This document shows, one piece after another, positions 16,182 through 24,798 of a stretch of 64,000 bases of DNA (positions within the stretch are counted from its first letter, which is position 1; each line of letters begins with the position of its first letter). A program made the position numbers and the translations under genes. The notes beneath the pieces were generated by a model. That model was given only the letters and a program-made list of their open reading frames with translations. It searched no databases and was not told the origin of the DNA. The stretch covers positions 116,875 through 180,874 of the forward strand of contig NZ_AWFH01000061.1 of assembly GCF_000682715.1 (NCBI RefSeq), given 5' to 3'. The DNA comes from Hyphomonas atlantica corrig. (GTDB lineage Bacteria > Pseudomonadota > Alphaproteobacteria > Caulobacterales > Hyphomonadaceae).

Positions 16182-19100
16182 CTACTCCGCCGCAACAAGC
16201 TCTTCGGCTGCCTGCAGGTCCACAGAAACCAGCTTGGAAACGCCTTTTTCGCGCATCGTGACGCCGAAAAGACGGTCCATCCGGCTCATCGTGACCGGAT
16301 TGTGCGTGATCACCACAAAGCGCGTATCGGTACGCTGGCGCATCTCGTTCAGCATGTTGCAGAAGCGGTCGACATTGGCGTCGTCCAGCGGAGCGTCCAC
16401 CTCGTCCAGCACGCAGATCGGGGCAGGGCGGGACAGGAAGACCGCAAAGATCAGCGCTGCCGCTGTCAGGGCCTGCTCTCCGCCCGACATCAGGTTCAGC
16501 GTGCCGAGCTTCTTGCCGGGCGGCTGGGCCATGATTTCGAGTCCCGCCTGAAGGGGGTCGTCCGCATCGACGAGGCGCAGCTCGGCCTGCCCGCCGCGGA
16601 ACAGTGCCGTGAACAGTGCCTTGAAGTGCTCATTCACGGTCTCGAACGCGGTCAGCAGGCGTTCGCGGCCCTCGGCGTTCAGCTTGTCGACGCCCTGGCG
16701 CAGCTTGGCGATGGCGGCGATCAGGTCTTCCTTCTCGGTAACCTGTGAGCCGAGGCGTTCTTCCAGCTCTGCGGCCTCTTCCTCGGCATTCATGTTCACG
16801 CCGCCGAGTTGGTCTCGCGTGCGGCGCAGTTCGTCGGCCTTGCGCTCTGCGTCGCGCGGGGAGAATTCGCCCATCTCTTCTTCGTCGAGGCCCGCTTCGG
16901 CAATCGCCAGCAGGCCTTCGGGCGTGCGCTGGAAATTGTTGCGCGCGATCTCGACCGATTCTTCGAGACGGCCTTCGGCGTTTTCGAGCTTCACTTTCCA
17001 GCCAGCCAGATTCTCGCGCGCTTCAGAGGCTTCATTGGCGGCGCGGCGGGCGGCCTGTTCGGCTTCGCGGATCGCGGTTTCTTTTTGGGCCAGCTGGTCA
17101 GCGACGCGCTTGCGCTCTGTTTCCAGCGTTTCGACCTCATTGCTGCGGGTCTCGATCTCGCTGGCGAGTTCTTCCGGCCGCGCCTTGGCGGCGAGCGCTT
17201 CGGAGGCTGCGGATTTGCGGCGCTCGATCAGGCGGCCAACGCGTTCCTCGGCTGAGGCGATGCGGCCAGACCAGGTCTTGATGTCCCGCTCCAATCCCTC
17301 GCGCCGGGCAGCGGCCTGTTCCCGGCCACGGGTGATGTCGGTCAGGCGGCCACGCGCTTCGACCTCTTCAGTGCGGGCCTCGGCCACCATTGTCCGCGCT
17401 TCGGCGAGGCGGGCCTCCAGCGCGCTTTCATCCTCTGCCGGGCCTTCGGGAGAGATCATGGCCAGCGTTTCATTGACGATGGCAAGGTCTGATTCGGCGC
17501 GGGTCAGTGCTTCGCCGCTGGTGTCGCGTTTCATCGCCGCGCGTTCAGAGGCCTGCGCCTCCTGCGAGACGCGATTGCGGGCTTCGCTCAGCGCCCGCTG
17601 GGCCGGGGCGATTGCCTGACGCAGATCGCGCAGATTCGTTTCGGCGGCCTGACGGGCCTCGCGCGCCGCGACCCATTCGGCTTCGCGCGCTTCATAGGTT
17701 TCGGTCAGCGGGCCAAGCTCGGCTTCGGCCGCTTCCAGTCGGGCCTGCTGCTCCAGACGGGCGGCGGCGCTGACGGGGGCATCCGGCGTGCGGATATAGC
17801 CATCCCAGCGCCAGAGATGGCCTTCGACCGAAACAAGGCGCTGGCCCGGCTTCAGCTCAGCCATCAGGCGCTCACCATCCGCCACATCCACCACGCCACA
17901 CTGGGCAAGGCGCGCAGCCAGTTCGCCGGGGGCTTCGGTCACGTCCGTCAGCGGGCGTGCGCCATCTGGCAGGGTTTGTCCGGCGAGAGAGGCACCGCCC
18001 CAGAACATGGCCGCGGACCGGTCTGTCGGTGCTTCAATGTCATCCCCAAGGGCGGCGGCGATGGCCTTTTCGTATCCATCCTGCGTGCGGATGCGCTCCA
18101 CGACCGGCGGGGCCTTGGGGCCTTCCGCCTTGCGGAGCAATTTGCGCAAGCCGGCAATCTCGGCTTCCAGCGCGCGAACTTCCTGTTGCGCTGAGTCCCG
18201 TGGGGGTTGGGCCGAGGTTTCTGCTTCACGGGTTTCGGCCAGCTTCGCTTCTGCGGCCTCTACGGCACGTTCCGCCTCGTGCAGCGCCGTTTCGGCAGAT
18301 TGCTCAGCCGTCTTGGCGTCTCTCAGACGGGAGGTGAGGGTCACCACGTCTTCGATGCGGGACATCTCGCCCTTGAGGCGGTCGATCTCTGCGGTCAGTT
18401 GCGACTGGCGACGACGCTGGGCGGCGGCATTCTCTTCAGACGCGCGGCGTTGGGCGCGGACCTGTGCCAAACGTTCTTGCGCTTCGTCGGCAGTCTTTTC
18501 AGCTTCGGCGAGGCGCATGCGGGCATTTTCCAGCGCACGGCGCGTTTCGGCCTCAATCTCTTCATTGCGGGCTTCGTCCAGCACCGGCAGGGAGGAGAGT
18601 TCGAACTTGGCATGGGCCAGCGCGTCTTCAGCTTCCAGCTTCTGGTCCTGTTCGCGCTCGATGTCTTCCATCAGACGGGTCGCTTCGGCGTCGAGGCGCT
18701 GATGCGTTTCGGCGGCGATTTTGCGCTCGGTTTCCAGTTTCGCCAGCATGATCCGGGCCTGGCCCAGCTTGGCAGCGGCGATGCTCTCTGCTTCGCGCAA
18801 TGGGTTCAGGCCCTCGCTGGCCTCGATGCGCTCACGCTCGCGCACGGCATCTTCGCGGGTTTTCTCTTCAACGGCGCGGCGTGCGTCTTCCAGCTGGGTG
18901 CGGGCGGTGTCGCAGGCGAGCTTGGCCTCGTGCCAGCGCAAATGCGCAATCAGCGCGTCGAGGGCATGGATTTCTTCAGACAGGCGCTTGTAGCGGCGCG
19001 CCTTTGCGGCCTGCCGCTTCAGGCTAGCCAGTTGGCGTTCGACCTCGGCGGAAACTTCGGACAGGCGCTCCAGATTGGTCTCTGCGCCATTCAGCTTCAG

Positions 19101-19643
19101 CTCAGCCTCGTGACGGCGGGAGTTGAGACCCGCAATGCCGGCGGCCTCTTCGAGGATGCGGCGACGGTTCTGGGGCTTGGAGCCAATGAGTTCGGAGATC
19201 TGGCCCTGACGCACCAGCGCCGGGGAGTTCGCCCCGGTGGAGGCATCCGCGAACAGGAGCTGGATGTCCTTGCCGCGCACGGTGCGCCCATTGAGCTTGT
19301 AGGTGGAGCCCGCGCCCCGCTTCAGGCGGCGGATGATCTCCAGCGTGTCAGAGGCGTTGAATTCCGGCGGCGCGGTGCGCTTGGAATTGTCCAGCACCAG
19401 CGTGACTTCCGCCGTTTCGCGGGCCGGGCGCCCGTCTGCACCTGAGAAGATCAGGTCATCCATCTCCCCACCGCGCATGGCGCGGGCAGAGCTGGCGCCC
19501 ATCGCCCAGCGCAGGGCTTCGAGTAGATTGGACTTGCCGCAGCCATTCGGGCCGACGATCCCGGTCAGGCCGGGTTCGATCGGAACATCCTGAGGGTCCA
19601 CGAAGGACTTGAAGCCAGCGATACGGAGTTCGGTTATCTGCAT
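16182..19643 (-). CDS. smc: Chromosome segregation ATPase SMC
   Basis: 1153-residue SMC protein, the core of the bacterial condensin that compacts and separates sister chromosomes with ScpA and ScpB (not in this window). Walker A is GPNGCGKSN near the N-terminus. Two long coiled coils flank a hinge at roughly residues 500-640 (ERIRTQDGYEKAIAAALGDD through LWRWDGYIRTP). The C-terminal head has the signature LMSGGEQALTAAAL and Walker B CVLDEVDAPLDDAN. It follows the DsbA-like lipoprotein gene by 18 bp; GGGGGAG precedes the ATG. The block DUF721-DsbA-SMC is shared with Caulobacter relatives. Confidence 0.98.
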   Translation of the reverse strand: MQITELRIAGFKSFVDPQDVPIEPGLTGIVGPNGCGKSNLLEALRWAMGASSARAMRGGEMDDLIFSGADGRPARETAEVTLVLDNSKRTAPPEFNASDTLEIIRRLKRGAGSTYKLNGRTVRGKDIQLLFADASTGANSPALVRQGQISELIGSKPQNRRRILEEAAGIAGLNSRRHEAELKLNGAETNLERLSEVSAEVERQLASLKRQAAKARRYKRLSEEIHALDALIAHLRWHEAKLACDTARTQLEDARRAVEEKTREDAVRERERIEASEGLNPLREAESIAAAKLGQARIMLAKLETERKIAAETHQRLDAEATRLMEDIEREQDQKLEAEDALAHAKFELSSLPVLDEARNEEIEAETRRALENARMRLAEAEKTADEAQERLAQVRAQRRASEENAAAQRRRQSQLTAEIDRLKGEMSRIEDVVTLTSRLRDAKTAEQSAETALHEAERAVEAAEAKLAETREAETSAQPPRDSAQQEVRALEAEIAGLRKLLRKAEGPKAPPVVERIRTQDGYEKAIAAALGDDIEAPTDRSAAMFWGGASLAGQTLPDGARPLTDVTEAPGELAARLAQCGVVDVADGERLMAELKPGQRLVSVEGHLWRWDGYIRTPDAPVSAAARLEQQARLEAAEAELGPLTETYEAREAEWVAAREARQAAETNLRDLRQAIAPAQRALSEARNRVSQEAQASERAAMKRDTSGEALTRAESDLAIVNETLAMISPEGPAEDESALEARLAEARTMVAEARTEEVEARGRLTDITRGREQAAARREGLERDIKTWSGRIASAEERVGRLIERRKSAASEALAAKARPEELASEIETRSNEVETLETERKRVADQLAQKETAIREAEQAARRAANEASEARENLAGWKVKLENAEGRLEESVEIARNNFQRTPEGLLAIAEAGLDEEEMGEFSPRDAERKADELRRTRDQLGGVNMNAEEEAAELEERLGSQVTEKEDLIAAIAKLRQGVDKLNAEGRERLLTAFETVNEHFKALFTALFRGGQAELRLVDADDPLQAGLEIMAQPPGKKLGTLNLMSGGEQALTAAALIFAVFLSRPAPICVLDEVDAPLDDANVDRFCNMLNEMRQRTDTRFVVITHNPVTMSRMDRLFGVTMREKGVSKLVSVDLQAAEELVAAE

Positions 19644-19661
19644 GCTGGCTCCCCCATATCC

Positions 19662-20324
19662 TTATTCGCCTGCAGCCTCGAGTGCGGCGTCCAGTGCGGC
19701 AGTGACCTTCTCGGCAGAGTTCATGTTGGCGAACTGGTGCACTTCACCATTGATGATGAAGGTCGGGGTGCCGGTCACGCCATAGGCCTCTGCGGTCTGG
19801 TACACATCCGCCATCTGCTCGCGCAGCTCGCGATTGTTCATGCAGGCATCAAAATCAGCTTCGGATTCAATGCCGTGGCGCTGTCCGATGGTTTGCAGCA
19901 TGGCTTTCAGAACGCCATTCTGGGCGGATTCAACGATGCCGGACTGGTATTCGAAAAGCTCGTCCAGAACATCGAAATACTTGTCTTCGCCCGCGCACAT
20001 TGCCACGAGGTAGGCAGGCACGTCCGGCCCGTGGATCGGGTATTCGCGGAATACGAACTTCACCTTGCCGGTGTCGACATAGTCTGACTGAACGACCGGG
20101 CTGATGTCATCATGCCAGTATTTACAGGCCGGGCAGGTCGGGGACGCGTATTCGATCAGCGTGACCGGCGCATCGGCATTGCCCTTCACATGGCCCAGTT
20201 CGCTACCGGCGCTTACCGTGCCGCCTGCCGGCGTGTTGGCCGCGCCGGAGTCACCGCAGGCAGCCAGGGCCAGCGCGGAGAGTGCGGCAAGCGCAGTGCG
20301 TCGTGAGAAGATGTTCATGGTCAT
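19662..20324 (-). CDS. DsbA-family thiol oxidoreductase, predicted lipoprotein
   Basis: 220-residue thioredoxin-fold protein with a lipobox (LAAC, Cys23), so it is probably anchored to a membrane facing the periplasm. The active site is CPAC in SPTCPACKYWHDD, and the cis-proline loop is GVTGTPTFIING. The helical insertion and FREYPIHGP are typical of DsbA/BdbD/Com1-like proteins. It should introduce or isomerise disulfides in exported proteins. An alternative start two codons downstream (20318) has a better-spaced ribosome-binding site. It is one of two tandem, clearly related genes. Confidence 0.93.
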   Translation of the reverse strand: MTMNIFSRRTALAALSALALAACGDSGAANTPAGGTVSAGSELGHVKGNADAPVTLIEYASPTCPACKYWHDDISPVVQSDYVDTGKVKFVFREYPIHGPDVPAYLVAMCAGEDKYFDVLDELFEYQSGIVESAQNGVLKAMLQTIGQRHGIESEADFDACMNNRELREQMADVYQTAEAYGVTGTPTFIINGEVHQFANMNSAEKVTAALDAALEAAGE

Positions 20325-20392
20325 AACCTTCGCGTTAAGAATTGAGTCGGTTAGGTTGCCAATTGGTTAACTGCAACCCCGGTGTCTGTTAA

Positions 20393-21028
20393 CTATTCTG
20401 CCTGTTCGGCAGGCGTTTCGGAAAGCGCGGCCAGCTGCTCATCCAGATAGGCGGCAAAAGCGTCGGCGGATTTGAAATCCTCATCGACATATTTCTCCTC
20501 GCCATTCACGATCAGGGTGGGCGTGCCGCGCAATTCGTAGAGTTCGCTGGTTTCCTGCACTTCGATCATGTCGAGGCGGATATCCATGTCCTCGTAGCAG
20601 GCATCGAACTGGGCCGGTGTGTTGATGCCGAACTCCGCGCCGATATCCAGGAAAGTGTCGAGCACTTTGCCGGCCTGCGCGGATTTGATGATCTCCGGCT
20701 GTTTCTCGAAAATCGCATCAGTGATCGCGAAAAATTTGTCAGGCCCCTTGCAGCGCGCCATGGCGATGAGGGCCGTATCCACATCGTTGCGCAGTGCCTC
20801 GCGGAAGATGAAACGGACCTTGCCGGTTTCGATATAATCCTGCTCGACGCGCGGCATGATCTTGTCGTGGAAGAATTTGCATCCGCCGCAGGTGACGGAG
20901 CCATATTCGATCAGCGTGATGGGCGCGTCTTCCGATCCCTTTGAGTGCCCGATCGACAGATCATCCGCGAGCGCGGGCAGGGCAAGCGCGGCGGCAGAAA
21001 TGAGGGCGGTCAGAAGGGGTTTCAGCAT
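20393..21028 (-). CDS. DsbA-family thiol oxidoreductase, secreted
   Basis: 211-residue periplasmic thioredoxin-fold protein with a cleavable signal peptide (ending ALPALA|DD near residue 21). The active site is CGGC in SVTCGGCKFFHDK, different from the CPAC of its neighbour and suggesting a different redox potential. The cis-proline loop is ELRGTPTLIVNG. AAGGAG precedes the ATG at 21028. The tandem pair probably arose by duplication; the two share HVKG/HSKG...DAPITLIEYGS and the FREA/FREY region. Both precede smc in one leftward block. Confidence 0.93.
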   Translation of the reverse strand: MLKPLLTALISAAALALPALADDLSIGHSKGSEDAPITLIEYGSVTCGGCKFFHDKIMPRVEQDYIETGKVRFIFREALRNDVDTALIAMARCKGPDKFFAITDAIFEKQPEIIKSAQAGKVLDTFLDIGAEFGINTPAQFDACYEDMDIRLDMIEVQETSELYELRGTPTLIVNGEEKYVDEDFKSADAFAAYLDEQLAALSETPAEQAE

Positions 21029-21058
21029 GTCGGGGCTCCTTGCGGGCAGCGCGGATGT

Positions 21059-21640
21059 CTAAAAGGGCAGGTCACCGCCTGTACCGGACGTGTCGGCGGG
21101 CGGCGTGTCTTCTGCGGTTAGCATGGCCTCTCCAAGCGCAACAATTGCGGCGCGCAGCTTGTCGTCCTGGATGCGGGCGGCGGATTCCTGCAGCGCCTCA
21201 CGCTCGGCGCGGGTCAGGGGGCGTGTCTTGCGGCGCATCGGCTTGGCAGGCTCGTTTCCGAGTGCGCCCTGCTTGATCTTGATCGCGGTGATGTCACCCC
21301 CGGCAGAGACCGAGACACGCTGGCGCAGCGTTTCGGACTGGTGCTGCACCATCGGCGCGGCCTGGGGCACGACGAGCAGGGTGAGCACACGGCCATCCTT
21401 GCCGCCACTGAGTCGTTCCGGGCGGCAGTATTTGTAGAGTTGCTCCCCGGCAATCTCGCGCCAGCGCTGGCGGAGGATCTGGATGGGGGGAAGTTTCTTG
21501 GCGCCGGACTTGCGCCCGATCCGCTCTGCCGACAGGCCGATCTGGCGCATGCCCGGATGGGCGCGCGTCGCCCGCTGGTAGCGAAGGCGGATCCGCGCGC
21601 GGGCTTCCTCAATGGGATCAAGACTTGATCTCGTGACCAT
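21059..21640 (-). CDS. DUF721 (DciA-like) protein
   Basis: 193-residue protein whose middle part (LRQRWREIAGEQLYKYCRPERL and LTLLVVPQAAPMVQHQSETL) matches the DUF721 domain, the family that includes the helicase operator DciA, which loads DnaB in bacteria lacking DnaC. The tail is basic and probably disordered. Start at 21640 (MVTRSSLDP) is preferred to the upstream frame, which would overlap mutY. It is divergent from mutY and heads the leftward DsbA-SMC block, an arrangement known in Caulobacter relatives. Whether it is the working DciA is inference. Confidence 0.8.
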   Translation of the reverse strand: MVTRSSLDPIEEARARIRLRYQRATRAHPGMRQIGLSAERIGRKSGAKKLPPIQILRQRWREIAGEQLYKYCRPERLSGGKDGRVLTLLVVPQAAPMVQHQSETLRQRVSVSAGGDITAIKIKQGALGNEPAKPMRRKTRPLTRAEREALQESAARIQDDKLRAAIVALGEAMLTAEDTPPADTSGTGGDLPF

Positions 21641-21678
21641 TCGCACGAGATTGCACGGCTTTCGGGCGAGGAAAAGGC

Positions 21679-22728
21679 ATGGCGCCGGCAAAGCACAGAG
21701 ATTTGAACAGCCTGCCGGGCAAATTGCTGCCCTGGTTCGAGCGGCATGCGCGCGATTTGCCGTGGCGGACGCTGCCGGCTGACCGCGCCGTGGGAGAGCG
21801 GCCCGACCCTTACCGCGTCTGGCTATGCGAGATCATGATGCAGCAGACCACCATCCCGCACGGCACGCCATACTTCCACGCCTTCACGGAGCGCTGGCCA
21901 AGTGTCGAGGCGCTGGCGGCGGCGAAGGATGAAGACGTGATGAGCGCATGGGCCGGGCTTGGCTATTATGCGCGGGCGCGGAACCTCCTGAAATGCGCGC
22001 GTGAAGTAACGGCGCGCGGCGGATTTCCGGAAACCGAGGCAGAGCTGCGCAAGTTGCCGGGCATCGGGCCATATACGGCGGGCGCGATTGCGGCGATTGC
22101 CTTCGATCAGAAAGCCGCAGCGGTGGATGGCAATGTCGACCGTGTGTTCGCGCGCCTGCTGGCCCTGAAGGGCGAATGGGCGGCAGAAAAGAAAGTGATC
22201 GCGGAAACCGTCCGCGCGCTGGTGCCGGAAGATCGGCCCGGAGAGTTCGCCGAAGCTCTGATGGACCTTGGCGCGACCGTCTGCACGCCGACCAAGCCGA
22301 ACTGCCTGATCTGCCCCGTCTCGGATCTCTGCGCTGCGCGGGCCGAAGGGGAACCGGAGCGCTACCCCATCAAGCCTGCCAAAGTGGCCAAGCCTGTGCG
22401 CTACGGAACCGCCTATGTGCTGCGCGTGAAGGATCAGGTCCTGCTGGTCCGGCGCCCGGACAAGGGCCTGCTGGGCGGCATGCTCGCCCTGCCGACGGAA
22501 GACTGGGTGGAAGGCGGCTTTGCCGAAACCCGCCCCCCGGCAACGGCAGAGTGGGAAGACATTGGCGAAGTGCGCCATGTCTTCACGCATTTCGCGCTGC
22601 GCTTTCGGGTGATGCGGGCCGAAGCCGCACGCAAACCGAAGATCCCCGGCGCGATCTGGACCAATGCCAACGCCGTCAAAGGCCTGCCCAGCGTCTTCGA
22701 AAAAGCCTACAAACTCGCTTTGAAGTAG
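21679..22728 (+). CDS. mutY: A/G-specific adenine DNA glycosylase MutY
   Basis: 349-residue base-excision repair enzyme that removes adenine opposite 8-oxoguanine. Visible features: MQQT near the N-terminus, the helix-hairpin-helix KLPGIGPYTAGAIAAIAF, the catalytic aspartate region VDGNVDRVFARLL, and the 4Fe-4S ligands in CTPTKPNCLICPVSDLC (Cx6Cx2Cx5C). The C-terminal NUDIX-like domain (YVLRVKDQVLLVRRPDKGLLGGM) recognises 8-oxoG. All key residues are present. It is divergent from DUF721 with only 38 bp between starts. Confidence 0.97.
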   Translation: MAPAKHRDLNSLPGKLLPWFERHARDLPWRTLPADRAVGERPDPYRVWLCEIMMQQTTIPHGTPYFHAFTERWPSVEALAAAKDEDVMSAWAGLGYYARARNLLKCAREVTARGGFPETEAELRKLPGIGPYTAGAIAAIAFDQKAAAVDGNVDRVFARLLALKGEWAAEKKVIAETVRALVPEDRPGEFAEALMDLGATVCTPTKPNCLICPVSDLCAARAEGEPERYPIKPAKVAKPVRYGTAYVLRVKDQVLLVRRPDKGLLGGMLALPTEDWVEGGFAETRPPATAEWEDIGEVRHVFTHFALRFRVMRAEAARKPKIPGAIWTNANAVKGLPSVFEKAYKLALK

Positions 22729-22841
22729 GGAGCGCTCATCGGGGCGCGCAACCAGAAAACGTCATCAACGCGCGATTGACTAAGCCGATCGATTGCGGAA
22801 GGTAGAATTCTGTTTTGGGTTTGATGAGTTTGGGGGCAAAC

Positions 22842-24680
22842 ATGAAAACCAGAAGGCGTTCAGACAATTTCCGAAATCCGTTCGTTGTGTCAGGGCTGTT
22901 GCGCCTTGCTCGCGCGGTGATCGTTTTTCTGGTGGGATTGTTTGTGCTGTTCCAGGCGCTTGGCGCATTCAGTAATGACAACATGCCTTTGATGATGCTG
23001 TCAGGTTTTGCTGCGTCGGTGCTGATCCTGTCAGGCTTGACGGGACTGAAGCAGGCTGTGGACAGGCTGACCGGGTTCGAGCCTGATCCACGCTCTCCAG
23101 CCGACCTTGCTGTGCGCTCGCAAGGTGGCAAAGCTGTCGCATCCATCGGAAAGGCGCAACGTTACTCCCCCGGGGAATTGTCGGAATTGCTGGATGTGGG
23201 CTCACCGCCAGAGGGAAGTATACAGGCTGGCTTACTGGGCCGGTTGGCAGAACTGTTCTTGCCCGGACTTCGATTTTCGCCCCCCGAGATTCGCCTTCTG
23301 ATTGAGTACATTTTTGCCTGCCTGATCGGCACATTGATTGTGCTGGGTTTGGCGCTGTTCTTCGTGGCGGCCTCAAATACAGTCGGCCTGGAAATGACGG
23401 GAAATACGAAGAGCATGTTCTGGTGGGTGCTTGCGACCGTCTTGCTGGCGCGGTGGCGCATGTTTGTCCGCTCCTCCACGCTGACCATGCAATTGGCGCA
23501 GATGAGAAATGCGTCGCCCGGCACCCTCAGGGGGCTGATCTTCTTCCTGGCGCTGCTTGCAATCGGGGGCGTGCTGGTGTCCAGCCTCGACTATGCGGCG
23601 CTGGGAGTTGACCCGGCCAGTGCCAACGCATTGATGAGAACGTCGGATGCAAGCGTACCACAGGGGCTGGTCATGCTGATCCTGGTGTTGGCCGCGGCGT
23701 TGTCGGGCGTAGCTGTTTTCTTCTGGTTCGTCAGGATGGCGCGATTGAGGTCGCTGTCAGGTGAACTGGATGAGGGCGTTACGCAAATCCGCTTCCAACG
23801 GGATGGCGTGGGCAATTCTCGCCAGTTTGCCGAAGCCATGATCACGGCAACGCAGGACCTGTACCCAAATCAGGCCATCCGGATCTACAATACGGGGCCG
23901 CGCGTGTATGCTGAGACGCAGCCTCAGCTTCAGAAAGCCCCAATCGCGAAATATGTGCCATTTCTGGCGGAAGGGTGCGGCAACATTCTTTTGCTGGTGG
24001 CTGCATTGGCGCTGGCGTTTCGAATTCCGGAAGTGGAGGGTCTGGAAAGCCTTTCCGCCGTTCTTCAGGCCGGGAACGAACCCAGCGACGAAGCCATCGT
24101 GAATGGATGGCGCGATCTGGGGGCCATAGGACCCTGGATCCTGGTGTTCCTCATTTTCGGCGGGTTCGGGAAATGGTTCATCGGACTCTCCGAAGTGTTC
24201 CTTGGCGAAACCAATTTCAGAAGCTTGTTCTTCCGGGCAGAGATGACCGGAACAGAAACAAGCGTGACGCAGGCCATCGGCAATGCCTCATTCGACACGA
24301 TGAAGACCGAAATCGATATCCCCTTCACGAATGGCGTGGTCGAAGGGAGCGCAGTATTGGTGCACTCTTGCGCCTTTGCCCGGCCAAACAAGAATGGACT
24401 GATGGGCCCGCGATCCATTCTGGAGTTTGGCAGCGACACGGACGAGTTGAAGGAAATTGTCGCCACGGCGGTGAAGTCACTGGACGATTTGAAGTTCATG
24501 CCTCAGCTACAACGTCGGGATGCCGCCGCCGTACAGGATGTCGTATCGATCAACACCCAATACGCCAAGGCCGTGCAGCATGGGGCGGAAACACCAAACG
24601 TGCTGGGCATGAAGTCGAACACACCTCAACAAGTCTCTCATGACAAGGACACCTCGTCCGGCTCGGATGAGGAGTCCTGA
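22842..24680 (+). CDS. Unrecognised multi-pass membrane protein
   Basis: 612-residue protein of no family I recognise. About eight membrane segments are visible: two near residues 15-70, two around 150-200, two around 225-300, and two around 380-450 (GNILLLVAALALAF and GPWILVFLIFGGFGKW). The loops are long and polar. The last ~150 residues are soluble, with SVTQAIGNASFDTMKTEID followed by an acidic, Ser-rich tail (SSGSDEES). No ATPase, kinase or protease motif was found. The ATG at 22842 has a run of G upstream. It stands alone between mutY and an esterase gene; its base composition looks slightly more AT-rich than the neighbours, so transfer is possible. Confidence 0.8.
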   Translation: MKTRRRSDNFRNPFVVSGLLRLARAVIVFLVGLFVLFQALGAFSNDNMPLMMLSGFAASVLILSGLTGLKQAVDRLTGFEPDPRSPADLAVRSQGGKAVASIGKAQRYSPGELSELLDVGSPPEGSIQAGLLGRLAELFLPGLRFSPPEIRLLIEYIFACLIGTLIVLGLALFFVAASNTVGLEMTGNTKSMFWWVLATVLLARWRMFVRSSTLTMQLAQMRNASPGTLRGLIFFLALLAIGGVLVSSLDYAALGVDPASANALMRTSDASVPQGLVMLILVLAAALSGVAVFFWFVRMARLRSLSGELDEGVTQIRFQRDGVGNSRQFAEAMITATQDLYPNQAIRIYNTGPRVYAETQPQLQKAPIAKYVPFLAEGCGNILLLVAALALAFRIPEVEGLESLSAVLQAGNEPSDEAIVNGWRDLGAIGPWILVFLIFGGFGKWFIGLSEVFLGETNFRSLFFRAEMTGTETSVTQAIGNASFDTMKTEIDIPFTNGVVEGSAVLVHSCAFARPNKNGLMGPRSILEFGSDTDELKEIVATAVKSLDDLKFMPQLQRRDAAAVQDVVSINTQYAKAVQHGAETPNVLGMKSNTPQQVSHDKDTSSGSDEES

Positions 24681-24798
24681 CGCCGACTGGGAACAACGTC
24701 GGATCAGAAATCGAAGACTGAAAAGTTACCGCTAACACTGGACAAGGCTGTCGGGTTTGGGGAATGTCCCTTCAAACAAAGAGGGCGGAGGCGGATTC

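Noticed and set aside
22735..22841. Promoter for the unknown membrane protein (TTGACT ... TAGAAT)
   Set aside because: The boxes are 21 bp apart, too far for a standard promoter.
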